A DNA stretch of 64,000 nt from SLRI01 sp964402505 (GCA_964402505.1 CAYOCP010000010.1:73267-137266); one strand, 5' to 3'. Counted from the first letter of the stretch, positions 42,162 through 51,235 are shown. Made by a program: numbers and translations. The notes: generated from the letters alone by a model not told the origin.

Positions 42162-43613
42162 GTGTTCGGCCGACGCGCCGCCGAGGCGCCAGCGAGCATG
42201 CACGACGTCCCGGCCACGGTGCCGGCGCCGCCGGAAGAGCCGGCCACCGCGCCGACGGCGCTCGAGGCCCGCCCGGCCGGCCTGCCAGCGGCCGTCCGGC
42301 AACCCTTGCCGGCGGCCAAGGATCGCCGGTCGCAGACGACGCCGGCGGCCATGCAGGTCATCCAGAACCTGCTCTACGAGCGGATCGACGGGTCGGCCGC
42401 GGCACGCCTGCCGCGCGACGAGCTGCTGCGCCAGGTGCTCGAGCTGATCGGCGAGATCGTCGTCGAGCAGCGTCTGTCCCTGACCGCCAGCGACCAGGCG
42501 GCGATGGGCCGCTCGATCGTCGACGACATGATCGGGCTCGGCCCGCTCGAGAACCTCGTGCAGGACGAGACGATCACCGACATCATGGTCAACGGCCCGC
42601 ACCAGGTCTATGTCGAGCGCCGCGGCAAGATCGAGCTGACCGATGTCAGGTTCCGCGACCGCCAGCACGTCATGAACATAGCGCAGCGCATCGTCAGCCG
42701 CGTCGGCCGGCGCATCGACGAGACCTGCCCGATCTGCGACGCCCGCCTCGAGGACGGCAGCCGGGTGAACATCATCGCCCCGCCGCTCGCCCTGGACGGC
42801 TGCTCCATCTCGATCCGCAAGTTCTCGAAGAAGAGCATCACCCTCGACGTCATGGCGCGGCAGAACAACCTGAGCAACGAGCTCGCGACCGTTCTGAAGA
42901 TCGCGGCCGCCTGCCGCCTGAACGTCATCATCTCGGGCGGCACCGGCTCCGGCAAGACGACCATGCTGAACGCCATGTCGCAATTGATCGATCCGGGCGA
43001 GCGGATCGTCACCATCGAGGACGCCGCCGAGCTGCAGCTCCAGCAGCCGCACGTCGTCCGTCTCGAGACCCGCCCGGCGAATCTCGAGGGCCAGGGCGAG
43101 ATCCTGATGCGCGACCTCGTCAAGAACGCGCTTCGCATGCGGCCGGACCGGATCATCTGCGGCGAGGTGCGCGGCGCCGAGGCCATGGACATGCTGCAGG
43201 CGATGAACACCGGCCACGACGGCTCGATGTGCACGCTGCACGCGAACAATCCGCGCGAGGCCATGAGCCGGCTCGAGAACATGATCACCATGGCCGCGAC
43301 CAGCCTGCCGACGCGCGCGATCCGCTCGCAGATCGTCGGCGCCGTCAATCTCGTGATCCAGGTGTCGCGCATGCGCGACGGCATCCGCAGGGTGACCCAT
43401 GTCACCGAGGTGATCGGCCTGGAGGGGGAAGTCATCACCATGCAGGATCTTTTCAGCTTCGAGTACCACGGCGAGAACCGCGACGGCTCGCTGAACGGCA
43501 CGTTCAAGGCGTCCGAGCTGCGTCCGCACTTCATCAAGCGTGCCGCCTATTACGGGCTGGACCGGGCGCTTCTCGCGGCGATGACATCGAACGAGAATCG
43601 GGGCTTCGGATGA
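42162..43613 (+). CDS. cpaF: Tad secretion ATPase CpaF/TadA
   Basis: A 483-residue hexameric ATPase. Residues 1-60 are alanine/proline-rich and variable. The N-domain follows, then Walker A GGTGSGKT at 259-266, Walker B MRPDRIICGEVRGAEAMDML and the His-box region GHDGSMCTLHANNPREAMSRL. It powers Flp assembly from the cytoplasm. The GTG at 42162 starts 3 bp after cpaE. The stop overlaps the tadB start (ATGA). Confidence 0.96.
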   Translation: MFGRRAAEAPASMHDVPATVPAPPEEPATAPTALEARPAGLPAAVRQPLPAAKDRRSQTTPAAMQVIQNLLYERIDGSAAARLPRDELLRQVLELIGEIVVEQRLSLTASDQAAMGRSIVDDMIGLGPLENLVQDETITDIMVNGPHQVYVERRGKIELTDVRFRDRQHVMNIAQRIVSRVGRRIDETCPICDARLEDGSRVNIIAPPLALDGCSISIRKFSKKSITLDVMARQNNLSNELATVLKIAAACRLNVIISGGTGSGKTTMLNAMSQLIDPGERIVTIEDAAELQLQQPHVVRLETRPANLEGQGEILMRDLVKNALRMRPDRIICGEVRGAEAMDMLQAMNTGHDGSMCTLHANNPREAMSRLENMITMAATSLPTRAIRSQIVGAVNLVIQVSRMRDGIRRVTHVTEVIGLEGEVITMQDLFSFEYHGENRDGSLNGTFKASELRPHFIKRAAYYGLDRALLAAMTSNENRGFG

Positions 43614-44608
43614 GCGCTCCCGTCGAGCTCCTGCTGCCCGGCGTCGTCGGCCTCCTGACGCTGGTCGTCGCCTGGGCGGCCGCCGAGGCGGTCACCGGCG
43701 GCGGCCGCGCCCGCTCGGGCGCACGGATCGCGCGCGCATTGCGGCAGAGCCGCCCGACCGGCCAGGCGGCGGGGCCGGATGCCGCCGGTGTCAGCGTGCG
43801 CCGCGGCGGCACGCCCCGTCATTTCGAGCGATGGGTCGCCGAGGCGCTCTCCCGATTCCTGAGCCTGTCGGCCCTCTCGGGCTTCCTCCTGCGCGCCGGC
43901 ATCAACGCCTCGGCCACGAGCTGCCTCACGGCGCTCCTCGGCCTCTGCCTCGCCGCCGCCGCCTCGGGGCTGCTGCTCGGGCAATCGCCGCTCGTCTCCC
44001 TGGTCGTGCTGCCCGCCGCCGTCCTGGCGCTGGCGCGCTTCCATCTGGCGCGCCGCATCGCCGGCCGCGAGCGGCAGTTCCTCGCACTCTTTCCCGAGGC
44101 CATCGATCTCATCGTGCGCGGCGTGCGCGCCGGCCTGCCGGTCACCGAGGCGCTGCGCGCCGTCGGCGAGGACGTGCGCGATCCCGTGGGCCAGATCTTT
44201 CGGGAGGCCGCCTCCGCCATCAAGATCGGCATGACGCTCGAGGATGCGCTCGGCTCGGTGGCGCGCCTGATGCCGGTCGCCGAGTTCAAGTTCTTCGCCA
44301 TCAGCCTCGCCGTCCAGCAGGAGACGGGTGGCAATCTCGCCGAAATCCTGTCCAACCTCTCCAACATGATGCGTCGCCGTGACCAGGTCAAGCTGAAGAT
44401 AAGAGCCATGTCGTCCGAGGCCCGCGCGTCGGCGATGATCATCTCCGCCCTGCCGATCGTCGTCGGGTTGATCATCTACTATGTGAATCCGGACTACCTG
44501 CAGGTGCTGTTCACCGACTCCCGTGGCCAGATGCTGCTCGGCTCCGCCGCCTTCAGCATGCTGTTCGGATCATTCGTCATCAGCCGCATGATCAGGTTCG
44601 AGATATGA
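43610..44608 (+). CDS. tadB: Tad platform protein TadB
   Basis: A 332-residue inner-membrane protein of the T2SS-F family. The conserved cytoplasmic domain contains FPEAIDLIVRGVRAGLPVTEAL, KIGMTLEDALGSVARLMP and LAVQQETGGNLAEILSNLS. Hydrophobic segments lie at the N-terminus, around residues 95-140 and at the C-terminus. With TadC it forms the platform on which CpaF acts. Overlaps both cpaF and tadC by 4 bp. Confidence 0.94.
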   Translation: MSAPVELLLPGVVGLLTLVVAWAAAEAVTGGGRARSGARIARALRQSRPTGQAAGPDAAGVSVRRGGTPRHFERWVAEALSRFLSLSALSGFLLRAGINASATSCLTALLGLCLAAAASGLLLGQSPLVSLVVLPAAVLALARFHLARRIAGRERQFLALFPEAIDLIVRGVRAGLPVTEALRAVGEDVRDPVGQIFREAASAIKIGMTLEDALGSVARLMPVAEFKFFAISLAVQQETGGNLAEILSNLSNMMRRRDQVKLKIRAMSSEARASAMIISALPIVVGLIIYYVNPDYLQVLFTDSRGQMLLGSAAFSMLFGSFVISRMIRFEI

Positions 44609-45576
44609 GCCGGCTCGTCGAGACCCTGGTCGAACGCCTGGGCGCGCTGGCCTCGCTGCCGGTGGTGGTCGGTCTCGCCACCATCGCCATCTGTGCCCTT
44701 CTCTGGTCGGTCTTCAAGACCGACTACGAGCGCACCGCGCGCCAGCGCATGATCGAGCGCCATCGCGCCGACCTCAGGTCGCGCTCGCTGAGCAGCCGCC
44801 TGCGGCGCGACGAGGCGAAGCGGGCCCGGCTGCTCGCCCGTGCCATCAAGGTGCTGCAGCTCCTGCCGGCCGAGCGCCTCGAGGCCGCCCGCTGGCGCCT
44901 GTCCGGCGCCGGCCTGAGGTCGAAGAACGCCCTGCTTCGCTTCTACATCACGAAGCTCTTCGCTGCCGTCGCAGGGGCGCTCCTCGCCTTTCTCTTCAAG
45001 CTGTACTCGACGGATTTCGACGTCAACATGGACGTCCTCGGACTGACGCTCGCCGGAGCCACTCTCGGCTTCTTCGCGCCGGACCTCATTCTGGTGCGGC
45101 GGCGCAAGCGGCGCCTCCTCGCCCTGCAGCGCGGGCTGCCGGACGCGCTCGATCTCCTCGTCATCTGTGCCGAGGCGGGCCTGTCGCTCGACGCGGCGCT
45201 CGGCCGCGTGGCCGACGAGTTCGGGTTCGCGATGCCGGAGCTCGCCGAGGAGCTGACGCTCACCGCGGTCGAGCTCAGCTTCTTGCCGGACCGGCGCCAG
45301 GCGCTCCTGAACCTCGCGAGGCGCGTCGATCTGCCGGCCTTTCGCGGTGTGGTGACGACACTCCTGCAGACCGAGAAGTACGGAACGCCCCTGTCGCAGA
45401 CGCTGCGGACACTCTCTTCCGAGTACCGGGAGCAGCGCATGCTGCGGGCCGAGGAGAAGGCGGCCCGCCTGCCGGCGACGCTGACCGTCCCGATGATCGT
45501 CTTCATCCTGCCGACCCTGTTCATCGTCCTGGGCGGCCCCGCCTTCATCCGGATTTTCGATCAGCTCATCAAATGA
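44605..45576 (+). CDS. tadC: Tad platform protein TadC
   Basis: A 323-residue T2SS-F family membrane protein. Landmarks are LQRGLPDALDLLVICAEAGLSLDAAL and LLQTEKYGTPLSQTLRTLSSEYREQRMLRAEEKAARLP, and a C-terminal helix IVFILPTLFIVLGGPAFI. It completes the platform. It is the last gene of the pilus operon; TadE/TadF/TadG minor pilin genes do not follow here. Confidence 0.94.
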   Translation: MSRLVETLVERLGALASLPVVVGLATIAICALLWSVFKTDYERTARQRMIERHRADLRSRSLSSRLRRDEAKRARLLARAIKVLQLLPAERLEAARWRLSGAGLRSKNALLRFYITKLFAAVAGALLAFLFKLYSTDFDVNMDVLGLTLAGATLGFFAPDLILVRRRKRRLLALQRGLPDALDLLVICAEAGLSLDAALGRVADEFGFAMPELAEELTLTAVELSFLPDRRQALLNLARRVDLPAFRGVVTTLLQTEKYGTPLSQTLRTLSSEYREQRMLRAEEKAARLPATLTVPMIVFILPTLFIVLGGPAFIRIFDQLIK

Positions 45577-46161
45577 GGGACGCGGGCCTGCCCGTCCGCG
45601 CTAACCGCCATGTCGGCGAAGTGCCGGGCCGGTGGTCGAGCGCACCGATGTCGGGGCGGGATGCGGGTGTCGACCGGGCTCGCGCTTGCATCGCCTCGCC
45701 GTTCCGGTTGCGCCCAGCTTCCCCTGCAAGCGGGCGGCGGCCGGCGCTCGGGATCCTCGGCGTCCCGCCGACCTTGCGGCGGTGGGAAGACCGCTCGAGC
45801 GCCCGCGGCCGGTCGCAAGGCCTCCCCGTTTGCGGCACGCCCCTTCCCTTGCAGAAGTGCGCGTGACGGCGCTGCGGCACGGTCACGCGCCGCACCGCCG
45901 CCTCGAGGGGCCGATGCGATGGAGAAGGGAGGTGGCCGACGCCGTGAGGAGCGCGTGCGCCGGGTGCCGAAAGCGGGTTCCTGAAGCTCGACCGCCGCGG
46001 CGGTCGGCGAGGCCGATGCCGATCCGATCGCGACGGGCTTCGCCTCGCCGGCGATCATGGCCGGTGCGTTACGGCCGCTGGCACCTCGATGGGTCACAAG
46101 CGGAGGGCGCGGCGCGTCGGGGGCGCGCCACAGGGCGGAGAAGCGGCAGGTGCCGTCCGCT
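45577..46161. other. Gene-free stretch behind the pilus operon
   Basis: About 585 bp with no credible coding frame. Open frames exist on both strands because of high GC, but their products are arginine/proline/alanine-rich and resemble no family. Just behind tadC a bulged 8-bp stem (GGAC-gc-GGGC / GCCC-GTCC) without a T run might aid termination. I saw no tRNA, repeat array or mobile element. Confidence 0.5.
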
Positions 46162-46662
46162 TCAGTTGTCCGCCTCGCTGGAGACGAGAGGATGGCGGAG
46201 CGGGTAGGCCGGATTGGCGAGGACGACCTGCGCACCCACCTTGCGGCGGGCGTCGACGAAGAGCGGGGCCCTGAGATTGACGACCTTGTCGATCCCGTTT
46301 CGGGTGCGCACCAGGGTCACGACCGCGAGGACCATGAGCTCGCCCGCTTCGATGTCCAGCATGGCCCGCACATCCTCGATATCCTGCCGGCGGATCACCG
46401 GCACGTCATCGGGCAGGATCACCACGATGAAGCCGATATCGGCAACCCCGACCGCCTGCAGCAGCATGAAGTCGCTGGCGAGATCGGGGATCGGGTCGAG
46501 CTGGAAGTGCTCGACCTCGGGAAAGCCGGGCAGGCCGCCGCGAAACCGGATCTGCCGGTCCGGATCGAGCGGCACGGGGCCGAAGCGGGTGTCCAGGGCA
46601 CCGGCAGGCTCCGGCTGCGGAGCCGGGGTGACGCCATCGTTCTTCGGCTCGGTCATGATCAT
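46162..46662 (-). CDS. fliW: Flagellar assembly factor FliW
   Basis: A 166-residue protein with the FliW core: IRFRGGLPGFPEVEHFQL, FMLLQAVGVADIGFIVV, VNLRAPLFVDARRKVGAQVV and the end YPLRHPL. FliW binds flagellin and the regulator CsrA and so couples flagellin synthesis to export. The ATG at 46662 has GGGAGAA upstream; a second ATG lies 6 bp later. No csrA or flagellar gene is near in this window, which is unusual for fliW. Confidence 0.85.
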   Translation of the reverse strand: MIMTEPKNDGVTPAPQPEPAGALDTRFGPVPLDPDRQIRFRGGLPGFPEVEHFQLDPIPDLASDFMLLQAVGVADIGFIVVILPDDVPVIRRQDIEDVRAMLDIEAGELMVLAVVTLVRTRNGIDKVVNLRAPLFVDARRKVGAQVVLANPAYPLRHPLVSSEADN

Positions 46663-46749
46663 GGGCTTCTCCCGTGCACAGGGCCCGTTGCAACTCCGCC
46701 CCATCCTAGGACCTCGAGGTAAAGCGCCGGTTAACGCCGGCGCCCTCGC

Positions 46750-47775
46750 TCAGGCGCGCCGGCGCCGCGATTTGGCGAAGGTGTCGAAGGCGACGGCGAG
46801 CACGATGATCACGCCGATGATGATCTGCTGGACGTAGGAGCTCACATTGTTCAGCACGAGCCCGTTGAGCAGCACGCCGATCAGGAGCGTGCCGATCACC
46901 GTGCCGAAGATCGTGCCGATGCCGCCGAAGAGCGAGGTGCCACCGATCACCACCCCGGCGATCACGGTGAGCTCGTAGGTGAGTCCGGCCACGGCCTCGG
47001 CCGAGTTGAGCCGGGCCGAGAGGACGAAGCCGCCGAGCCCCGCCATGAAGCCGATGATCACGTAGACCGAGAGCGTGATGCGGCCGACATCGAGGCCGGA
47101 AAGCCGGGCGGCCTCGGGATTGCCGCCGACGGCGTAGACATTGCGGCCGAAACGCGTGTAGCGCAGCACCGTGGCGGCGACGATGGCGGCGATGGCGAAG
47201 ATGATCACCGGCACCGGGATCGGGCCGAGATAGCCCTGCCCCCACCAGCGATAGCCGTCGTCGAAGCCGCTGATCGGACCGCCGCCGGCAAAGAGGAGCG
47301 CCGCCCCCCGAAAGGCCGACATGCCGCCCAAAGTGACGACGAAGGGCGGCACCTCGAGCCGGGTGATGGCGAGGCCCTGCAAGGCGCCGCAGAGCGTGCC
47401 GACGGCGAGAGCCGCGAGCATCGCCAAGAACCAGCCGTAGCCCAGAGCCTCGGCCGCCGTGCCGACCGCGAAGCGGCTCTCGAAGCCGCCCTTGGCAACG
47501 GCGGCGGCGACGAGGCCGGCGAAGGCCAGGAGCGAGCCGACCGAGAGGTCGATGCCACGGGTCAGGATGACGAAGGTCATGCCGATCGCCAGCAGCCCGA
47601 AGATCGAGACCTGGCGCATCACGTTGAAGAGGTTCAAAGGCGAAAGAAAGCGCGGCTCGAGCAAGGCGAAGACCGCCATGAGCACGAGCAGGAAGATCAG
47701 GGGCGCGAACCGTGCCAGAAAGCTGAAGATGTCGAAGGCGGCGGGATCGGCTGCGGCTTCGGTGCGGATCGTCAT
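46750..47775 (-). CDS. Sugar ABC transporter permease, system C
   Basis: A 341-residue membrane protein with about ten segments and the CUT2 signature VILTRGIDLSVGSLLAFAG. The second conserved block is IGGTSLFGGIGTIFGTVIG. The cytoplasmic C-terminus is basic (AKSRRRRA). Last gene of the operon binding protein, ATPase, permease; it starts 3 bp behind the ATPase stop. Substrate unknown, probably a pentose or hexose. Confidence 0.92.
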   Translation of the reverse strand: MTIRTEAAADPAAFDIFSFLARFAPLIFLLVLMAVFALLEPRFLSPLNLFNVMRQVSIFGLLAIGMTFVILTRGIDLSVGSLLAFAGLVAAAVAKGGFESRFAVGTAAEALGYGWFLAMLAALAVGTLCGALQGLAITRLEVPPFVVTLGGMSAFRGAALLFAGGGPISGFDDGYRWWGQGYLGPIPVPVIIFAIAAIVAATVLRYTRFGRNVYAVGGNPEAARLSGLDVGRITLSVYVIIGFMAGLGGFVLSARLNSAEAVAGLTYELTVIAGVVIGGTSLFGGIGTIFGTVIGTLLIGVLLNGLVLNNVSSYVQQIIIGVIIVLAVAFDTFAKSRRRRA

Positions 47776-47778
47776 CGC

Positions 47779-49329
47779 TCAGGCCGCCCTTTTGCCACCC
47801 ATGGTCATGAGCTGCATCAGCTTCTCCTCGGTGGCGTCGGCGATGGCGAGCTCGCCCGTGATCCGGCCCTCGCGCATGGCGAGGATCCGGTCGCTGATGG
47901 TCAGGATCTCGGGAAGCTCCGACGAGATGGCGAGAATGGCGATGCCGCTTCGCGCGAGCTCGTGGAGGAGCTGGTGCACCTCGGCCTTGGCGGCGACGTC
48001 GATGCCGCGGGTCGGCTCGTCGACGATCAGGACCCTGGGCTGCAAGGCGAGCCAGCGGGCGAGGACCACCTTCTGCTGGTTGCCGCCCGAGAGGTTGCCG
48101 ACGGCGACGTCCGCACCCGCCATCTTGATGTCGAGCCGCTCGCGATAGGTCTCGACCAGCGCCTTCTCGGCCCGTCCGTCGATGAAGCCGAGCCGGCCGC
48201 AGAGCCGGTCGAGCGCCGCGATCGAGAGGTTGAGCCGGACCGCCAGGGCGAGGAAGAGCGCCTGCTGCTTCCGGTCCTCGGGCACGAGGCCGATGCCGGC
48301 GGCGATGGCCCGGCGCGGCGAGCCCGGCGGCACCTTCACGCCCTCGACCAGGACCTCGCCCGCGTCGATCCGGTCGGCGCCGAAGACCGCTCGGGCGAGC
48401 TCCGTCCGCCCGGCGCCGACGAGGCCGGCGAGCCCGACGATCTCGCCGTGCCGGACCTCGAGGTCGATGCCGTGGAGCCGGGTGGCGAACGGATCCCTGG
48501 GATCGCCGCTGGCCCGAAGGCCCCGCACCCGGAGCGCCGGCTCGCCGGTGCCGGGCACGGCACGCTGCCTGAACAGCCGCTCGACGTCGCGGCCCACCAT
48601 CATGCGAATGATGTCCTCGATCGCGACATCGGCAACGGCAGCGCTGCCGACCCGCCGGCCGTCGCGCAGCACCGTGAGCCGGTCGCAGATCGCCTTCACC
48701 TCGTCGAGGCGGTGGCTGACGAAGACGACGCCGATACCGGCCGCCTTCAGATCCCGGCAGATTCGGAAGAGCCGCGCCGCCTCGCTCTCGGCGAGCGCCG
48801 AGGTCGGCTCGTCCATGATGATGAGCCGGGACGAGACCGCCAGCGCCTTGGCGATCTCGACCATCTGCTGCTCGGCCACCGAGAGGTCGCTGACCAGCCG
48901 ATCGGGGCTCAGCTCGAGGCCGACCCGATCCATGATGGTCCGGGTCTCGCCCCGCATCCGCCGCCAGTCGATCAAGCCGCCCCGGGTCGGCTCGCGGCCG
49001 ATGAAGACGTTCTCGGCCACCGTCAGGGTCGGGACCAGATTGAACTCCTGGTAGATCGTGACGATACCCTGCTCTTGCGCCTCGTGCGGGCTGCCGATCT
49101 CGATGCGCCGGCCGTCGAGCTCGATGGTGCCGGCATCCGGCAGCTGGGCGCCGGCCAGGATCTTGAGCAGCGTCGACTTGCCGGCGCCGTTCTCGCCCAG
49201 AAGCGCGTGGATCTCGCCCGGCATCACCTCCAGATCGACGCCGTCCACGGCCACCACGCCCGGGAACGCCTTCCTGATGCCGGCCATGCGCAGGAGCGGC
49301 GCCGGACTTGCGGCCGACATCGCGGCCAC
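47779..49329 (-). CDS. Sugar ABC transporter ATP-binding protein, double-domain (RbsA-like), system C
   Basis: A 516-residue protein with two ATPase halves. First half: Walker A GENGAGKST, signature LSVAEQQMVEIAKAL, Walker B LIIMDEPTSAL. Second half: degenerate P-loop (GLVGAGRTELARAVFGA), signature LSGGNQQKVVLARWL and VLIVDEPTRGIDVAAK. This is the standard RbsA/MglA form and more canonical than system B. It lies 5 bp behind the binding-protein gene. Confidence 0.93.
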   Translation of the reverse strand: MAAMSAASPAPLLRMAGIRKAFPGVVAVDGVDLEVMPGEIHALLGENGAGKSTLLKILAGAQLPDAGTIELDGRRIEIGSPHEAQEQGIVTIYQEFNLVPTLTVAENVFIGREPTRGGLIDWRRMRGETRTIMDRVGLELSPDRLVSDLSVAEQQMVEIAKALAVSSRLIIMDEPTSALAESEAARLFRICRDLKAAGIGVVFVSHRLDEVKAICDRLTVLRDGRRVGSAAVADVAIEDIIRMMVGRDVERLFRQRAVPGTGEPALRVRGLRASGDPRDPFATRLHGIDLEVRHGEIVGLAGLVGAGRTELARAVFGADRIDAGEVLVEGVKVPPGSPRRAIAAGIGLVPEDRKQQALFLALAVRLNLSIAALDRLCGRLGFIDGRAEKALVETYRERLDIKMAGADVAVGNLSGGNQQKVVLARWLALQPRVLIVDEPTRGIDVAAKAEVHQLLHELARSGIAILAISSELPEILTISDRILAMREGRITGELAIADATEEKLMQLMTMGGKRAA

Positions 49330-49334
49330 GAAGC

Positions 49335-50288
49335 TCAGTTCAGCTCGCCGAGCCTCTCAGCCTCCTCGATATTGTCGGCGGTGATGACGATCGGCGTGAG
49401 CAGGACCACCTCCTGCTCAGGCGCCTGGCCGTCCCTCAGATACTCGACCATGATCCGCATCGCCTTCCGGCTCTGGCCGCCCGGGAACTGCTCCACCGTG
49501 CCGGCGAGCACGCCGTCCCGCACGGCCGCCAGCGCCTCGGGCAGGGCATCGAAGCCGATGATCGCCACCCGATCGCCGAGCTCGCGCGCCCGGATCGCCT
49601 CGACGGCACCCAGGGCCATGTCGTCATTGGCGGCGACGATCACGTCGGGCGGGCTCTCGAGCCCGGCGAGGATGCTCTCGGTCACGGCGAGGCCCTGGTC
49701 GCGGGCGAAGTTCGCGGTCTGCTCGACGATGAATTCGTAGCGGTCGTCGCCGTCGAGGGCGTTGTGCACGCCCTGGTTGCGGTCGATCGCCGGCGAGGCG
49801 CCGGGCTGGCCCTGCAGGTTCACGATCCGTGCCCCATCCGGGTAGTTGGCCTTGATCCACTCGCCCTGGGCCTCGCCGCCCTTGACGTTGTCGGCGCCGA
49901 CATGGGCGAGGATGCCGTCCACCCCGTCGACCCGCCGGTCGATGGTCACGACCGGCACGCCGTTCTCGATGGCGGTCTGGATCGCCGGCGCCATGGCGTT
50001 GACGTCGGACGGGCTGATGACGATGCCGTCCAGCCCCTGGATCACCGCCGCCTCGACATCGGCGGTCTGCTTGGGCGTGCTGTTCTGCCCGTCCGATTCG
50101 ACCGTGACCACGCCCAGCGCCGCTGCCTCGGCCTGCAGCGCCTTCATCATGTGGACGAAGAAGGGAAAGCCCATGCTCGGCACCGAGGTCAGGATGCGGA
50201 GCTCCTGCGCCTTCGGCCCGACGACCGGCAAGGCGAGCCCGAGGGCGACGGCGCTGGCGAGAAGCGCGCGGCGGCTGGAACGCGGCAT
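49335..50288 (-). CDS. Sugar ABC transporter substrate-binding protein, system C
   Basis: A 317-residue protein starting at the ATG at 50288 behind GGGAGA; the frame is open further upstream without a signal. The leader (RRALLASAVALGLALPVVG) has twin arginines in MPRSSRRALL, though the Tat consensus is incomplete. The mature part shows LRILTSVPSMGFPFFVHMMK, GLDGIVISPSDVNAMAPAI, VPVVTIDRRVDG and ANDDMALGAVEAI, typical of ribose-type binding proteins. The first gene of transporter C; an inverted repeat lies 33 bp upstream of its start. Confidence 0.92.
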   Translation of the reverse strand: MPRSSRRALLASAVALGLALPVVGPKAQELRILTSVPSMGFPFFVHMMKALQAEAAALGVVTVESDGQNSTPKQTADVEAAVIQGLDGIVISPSDVNAMAPAIQTAIENGVPVVTIDRRVDGVDGILAHVGADNVKGGEAQGEWIKANYPDGARIVNLQGQPGASPAIDRNQGVHNALDGDDRYEFIVEQTANFARDQGLAVTESILAGLESPPDVIVAANDDMALGAVEAIRARELGDRVAIIGFDALPEALAAVRDGVLAGTVEQFPGGQSRKAMRIMVEYLRDGQAPEQEVVLLTPIVITADNIEEAERLGELN

Positions 50289-50320
50289 GAGACGATCTCC
50301 CTGATTTCGGGCGCCCCGCC

Positions 50321-50362
50321 CGGGCACCCGCCCCTTTCTGCGCGCGGACAATCGGGTGCCCG
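50321..50362. promoter_or_regulatory. Inverted repeat upstream of transporter C
   Basis: CGGGCACCCG (50321-50330) and CGGGTGCCCG (50353-50362) are perfect 10-bp inverted arms 22 bp apart. They lie between the divergent starts of the transporter C binding protein and the first fluC gene. A third near-copy, TTCGGGCGCCC, starts at about 50306. They may be operator half-sites or a hairpin; the regulator is not in the window. Confidence 0.4.
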
Positions 50363-50450
50363 AAAATCGCTGTCAAGCCGGGTGGCATTGCGCGGGGCCG
50401 GCCCCACCGGCAAAACTCCCCGACGAGAGGGCCATCATCCGGAGGATCAG

Positions 50451-50819
50451 GTGACGCTGGAGCTCGTCCTCGTGGCGTTTGGCGGCATGCTCGGCGGGAT
50501 CGGCCGTGCCCTGGTCTCGACCCTGGTGGCCGGAATCCTCGGCGACCGGCTGCCCTGGGGCACCTTCGCCGTCAACCTCACGGGCTCCTTCGCCCTCGGC
50601 CTCCTGGCGGGCGGCCTCGTCGAGGCAACGGCCCCGCTTCCTCGGCTCTTCCTCGTGACCGGCCTCCTCGGCAGCTACACGACCGTCTCGACCTTCAGCC
50701 TGCAGACGCTCTTCCTCTTGCGCGAGGGGGCCTTCGCGCGCGCCGCCATCAATCTGCTGGGCTCGGCCGGCCTCTGCATCGCCGCCGCCGCCGCCGGCCT
50801 TTGGCTCGCCGGATCTTGA
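50451..50819 (+). CDS. crcB: Fluoride ion channel FluC/CrcB, first subunit
   Basis: A 122-residue membrane protein with four hydrophobic helices. The Fluc motifs are GGMLGGIGRALVSTLV, LPWGTFAVNLTGSFALGLL and the fluoride-path region GLLGSYTTVSTFSLQTLFLL. The GTG at 50451 has GGAGG eight bases upstream. Fluc channels export fluoride as antiparallel dimers. A second fluC gene follows with a 4-bp overlap, so the pair may form a heterodimer. I found no fluoride riboswitch upstream. Confidence 0.9.
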   Translation: MTLELVLVAFGGMLGGIGRALVSTLVAGILGDRLPWGTFAVNLTGSFALGLLAGGLVEATAPLPRLFLVTGLLGSYTTVSTFSLQTLFLLREGAFARAAINLLGSAGLCIAAAAAGLWLAGS

Positions 50820-51235
50820 CCCCGCCCCTTCTCCTCGCCCTCGCCACCAGCCTCGGCAGCGGCATGGGCGCGCTCGCCCGCCTTCTCGTGGCCCTGGCAC
50901 TGCCCGCGGCCGGCCTGCCCTGGGCCACGCTCCTGGTCAACGTCGCGGGCTCCTTCCTCATCGGCCTCGCCGCGCAGGCGAGCACCCGGCCCGGCCACGT
51001 GCTCGCCGATCCGCTCGTCCGCCAGCTCGTCATGACGGGCTTCTGCGGCGGCTTCACCACCTTCTCGCTCTTCAGCCTCGAAACGGTGCGGATCCTCCAG
51101 GCGGGCGATCTCGGCCGGGCGGCGATCTACGCGGCGCTCTCGCTCGGCCTCTGGCTCGCCGGCGCCTGGGCCGGCATGGCGCTGGGGCGACGACTGGCCC
51201 GAAGCCCCCTTCCGAAGCGCCACCCGGCCCGATAG
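50816..51235 (+). CDS. crcB: Fluoride ion channel FluC/CrcB, second subunit
   Basis: A 139-residue Fluc protein with four membrane helices: GSGMGALARLLVALAL, LPWATLLVNVAGSFLIGLAA and TGFCGGFTTFSLFSLETVRIL. I place the start at the TTG at 50816, which overlaps the previous stop (TTGA) and fits the family N-terminus; another in-frame TTG lies at 50801. It is more canonical in the pore motif (GFCGGFTTFSLF) than its partner. The basic C-terminus (RRLARSPLPKRHPAR) is cytoplasmic or periplasmic depending on topology. Confidence 0.9.
   Translation: MTPPLLLALATSLGSGMGALARLLVALALPAAGLPWATLLVNVAGSFLIGLAAQASTRPGHVLADPLVRQLVMTGFCGGFTTFSLFSLETVRILQAGDLGRAAIYAALSLGLWLAGAWAGMALGRRLARSPLPKRHPAR

Noticed and set aside
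40896..43529. An 877-codon minus-strand frame opposite cpaE/cpaF
   Set aside because: Shadow of two well-defined plus-strand genes; no recognisable motif.
50289..50450. Fluoride riboswitch upstream of fluC
   Set aside because: The conserved riboswitch blocks were not found by eye; the region instead has an inverted CGGGCACCCG repeat.
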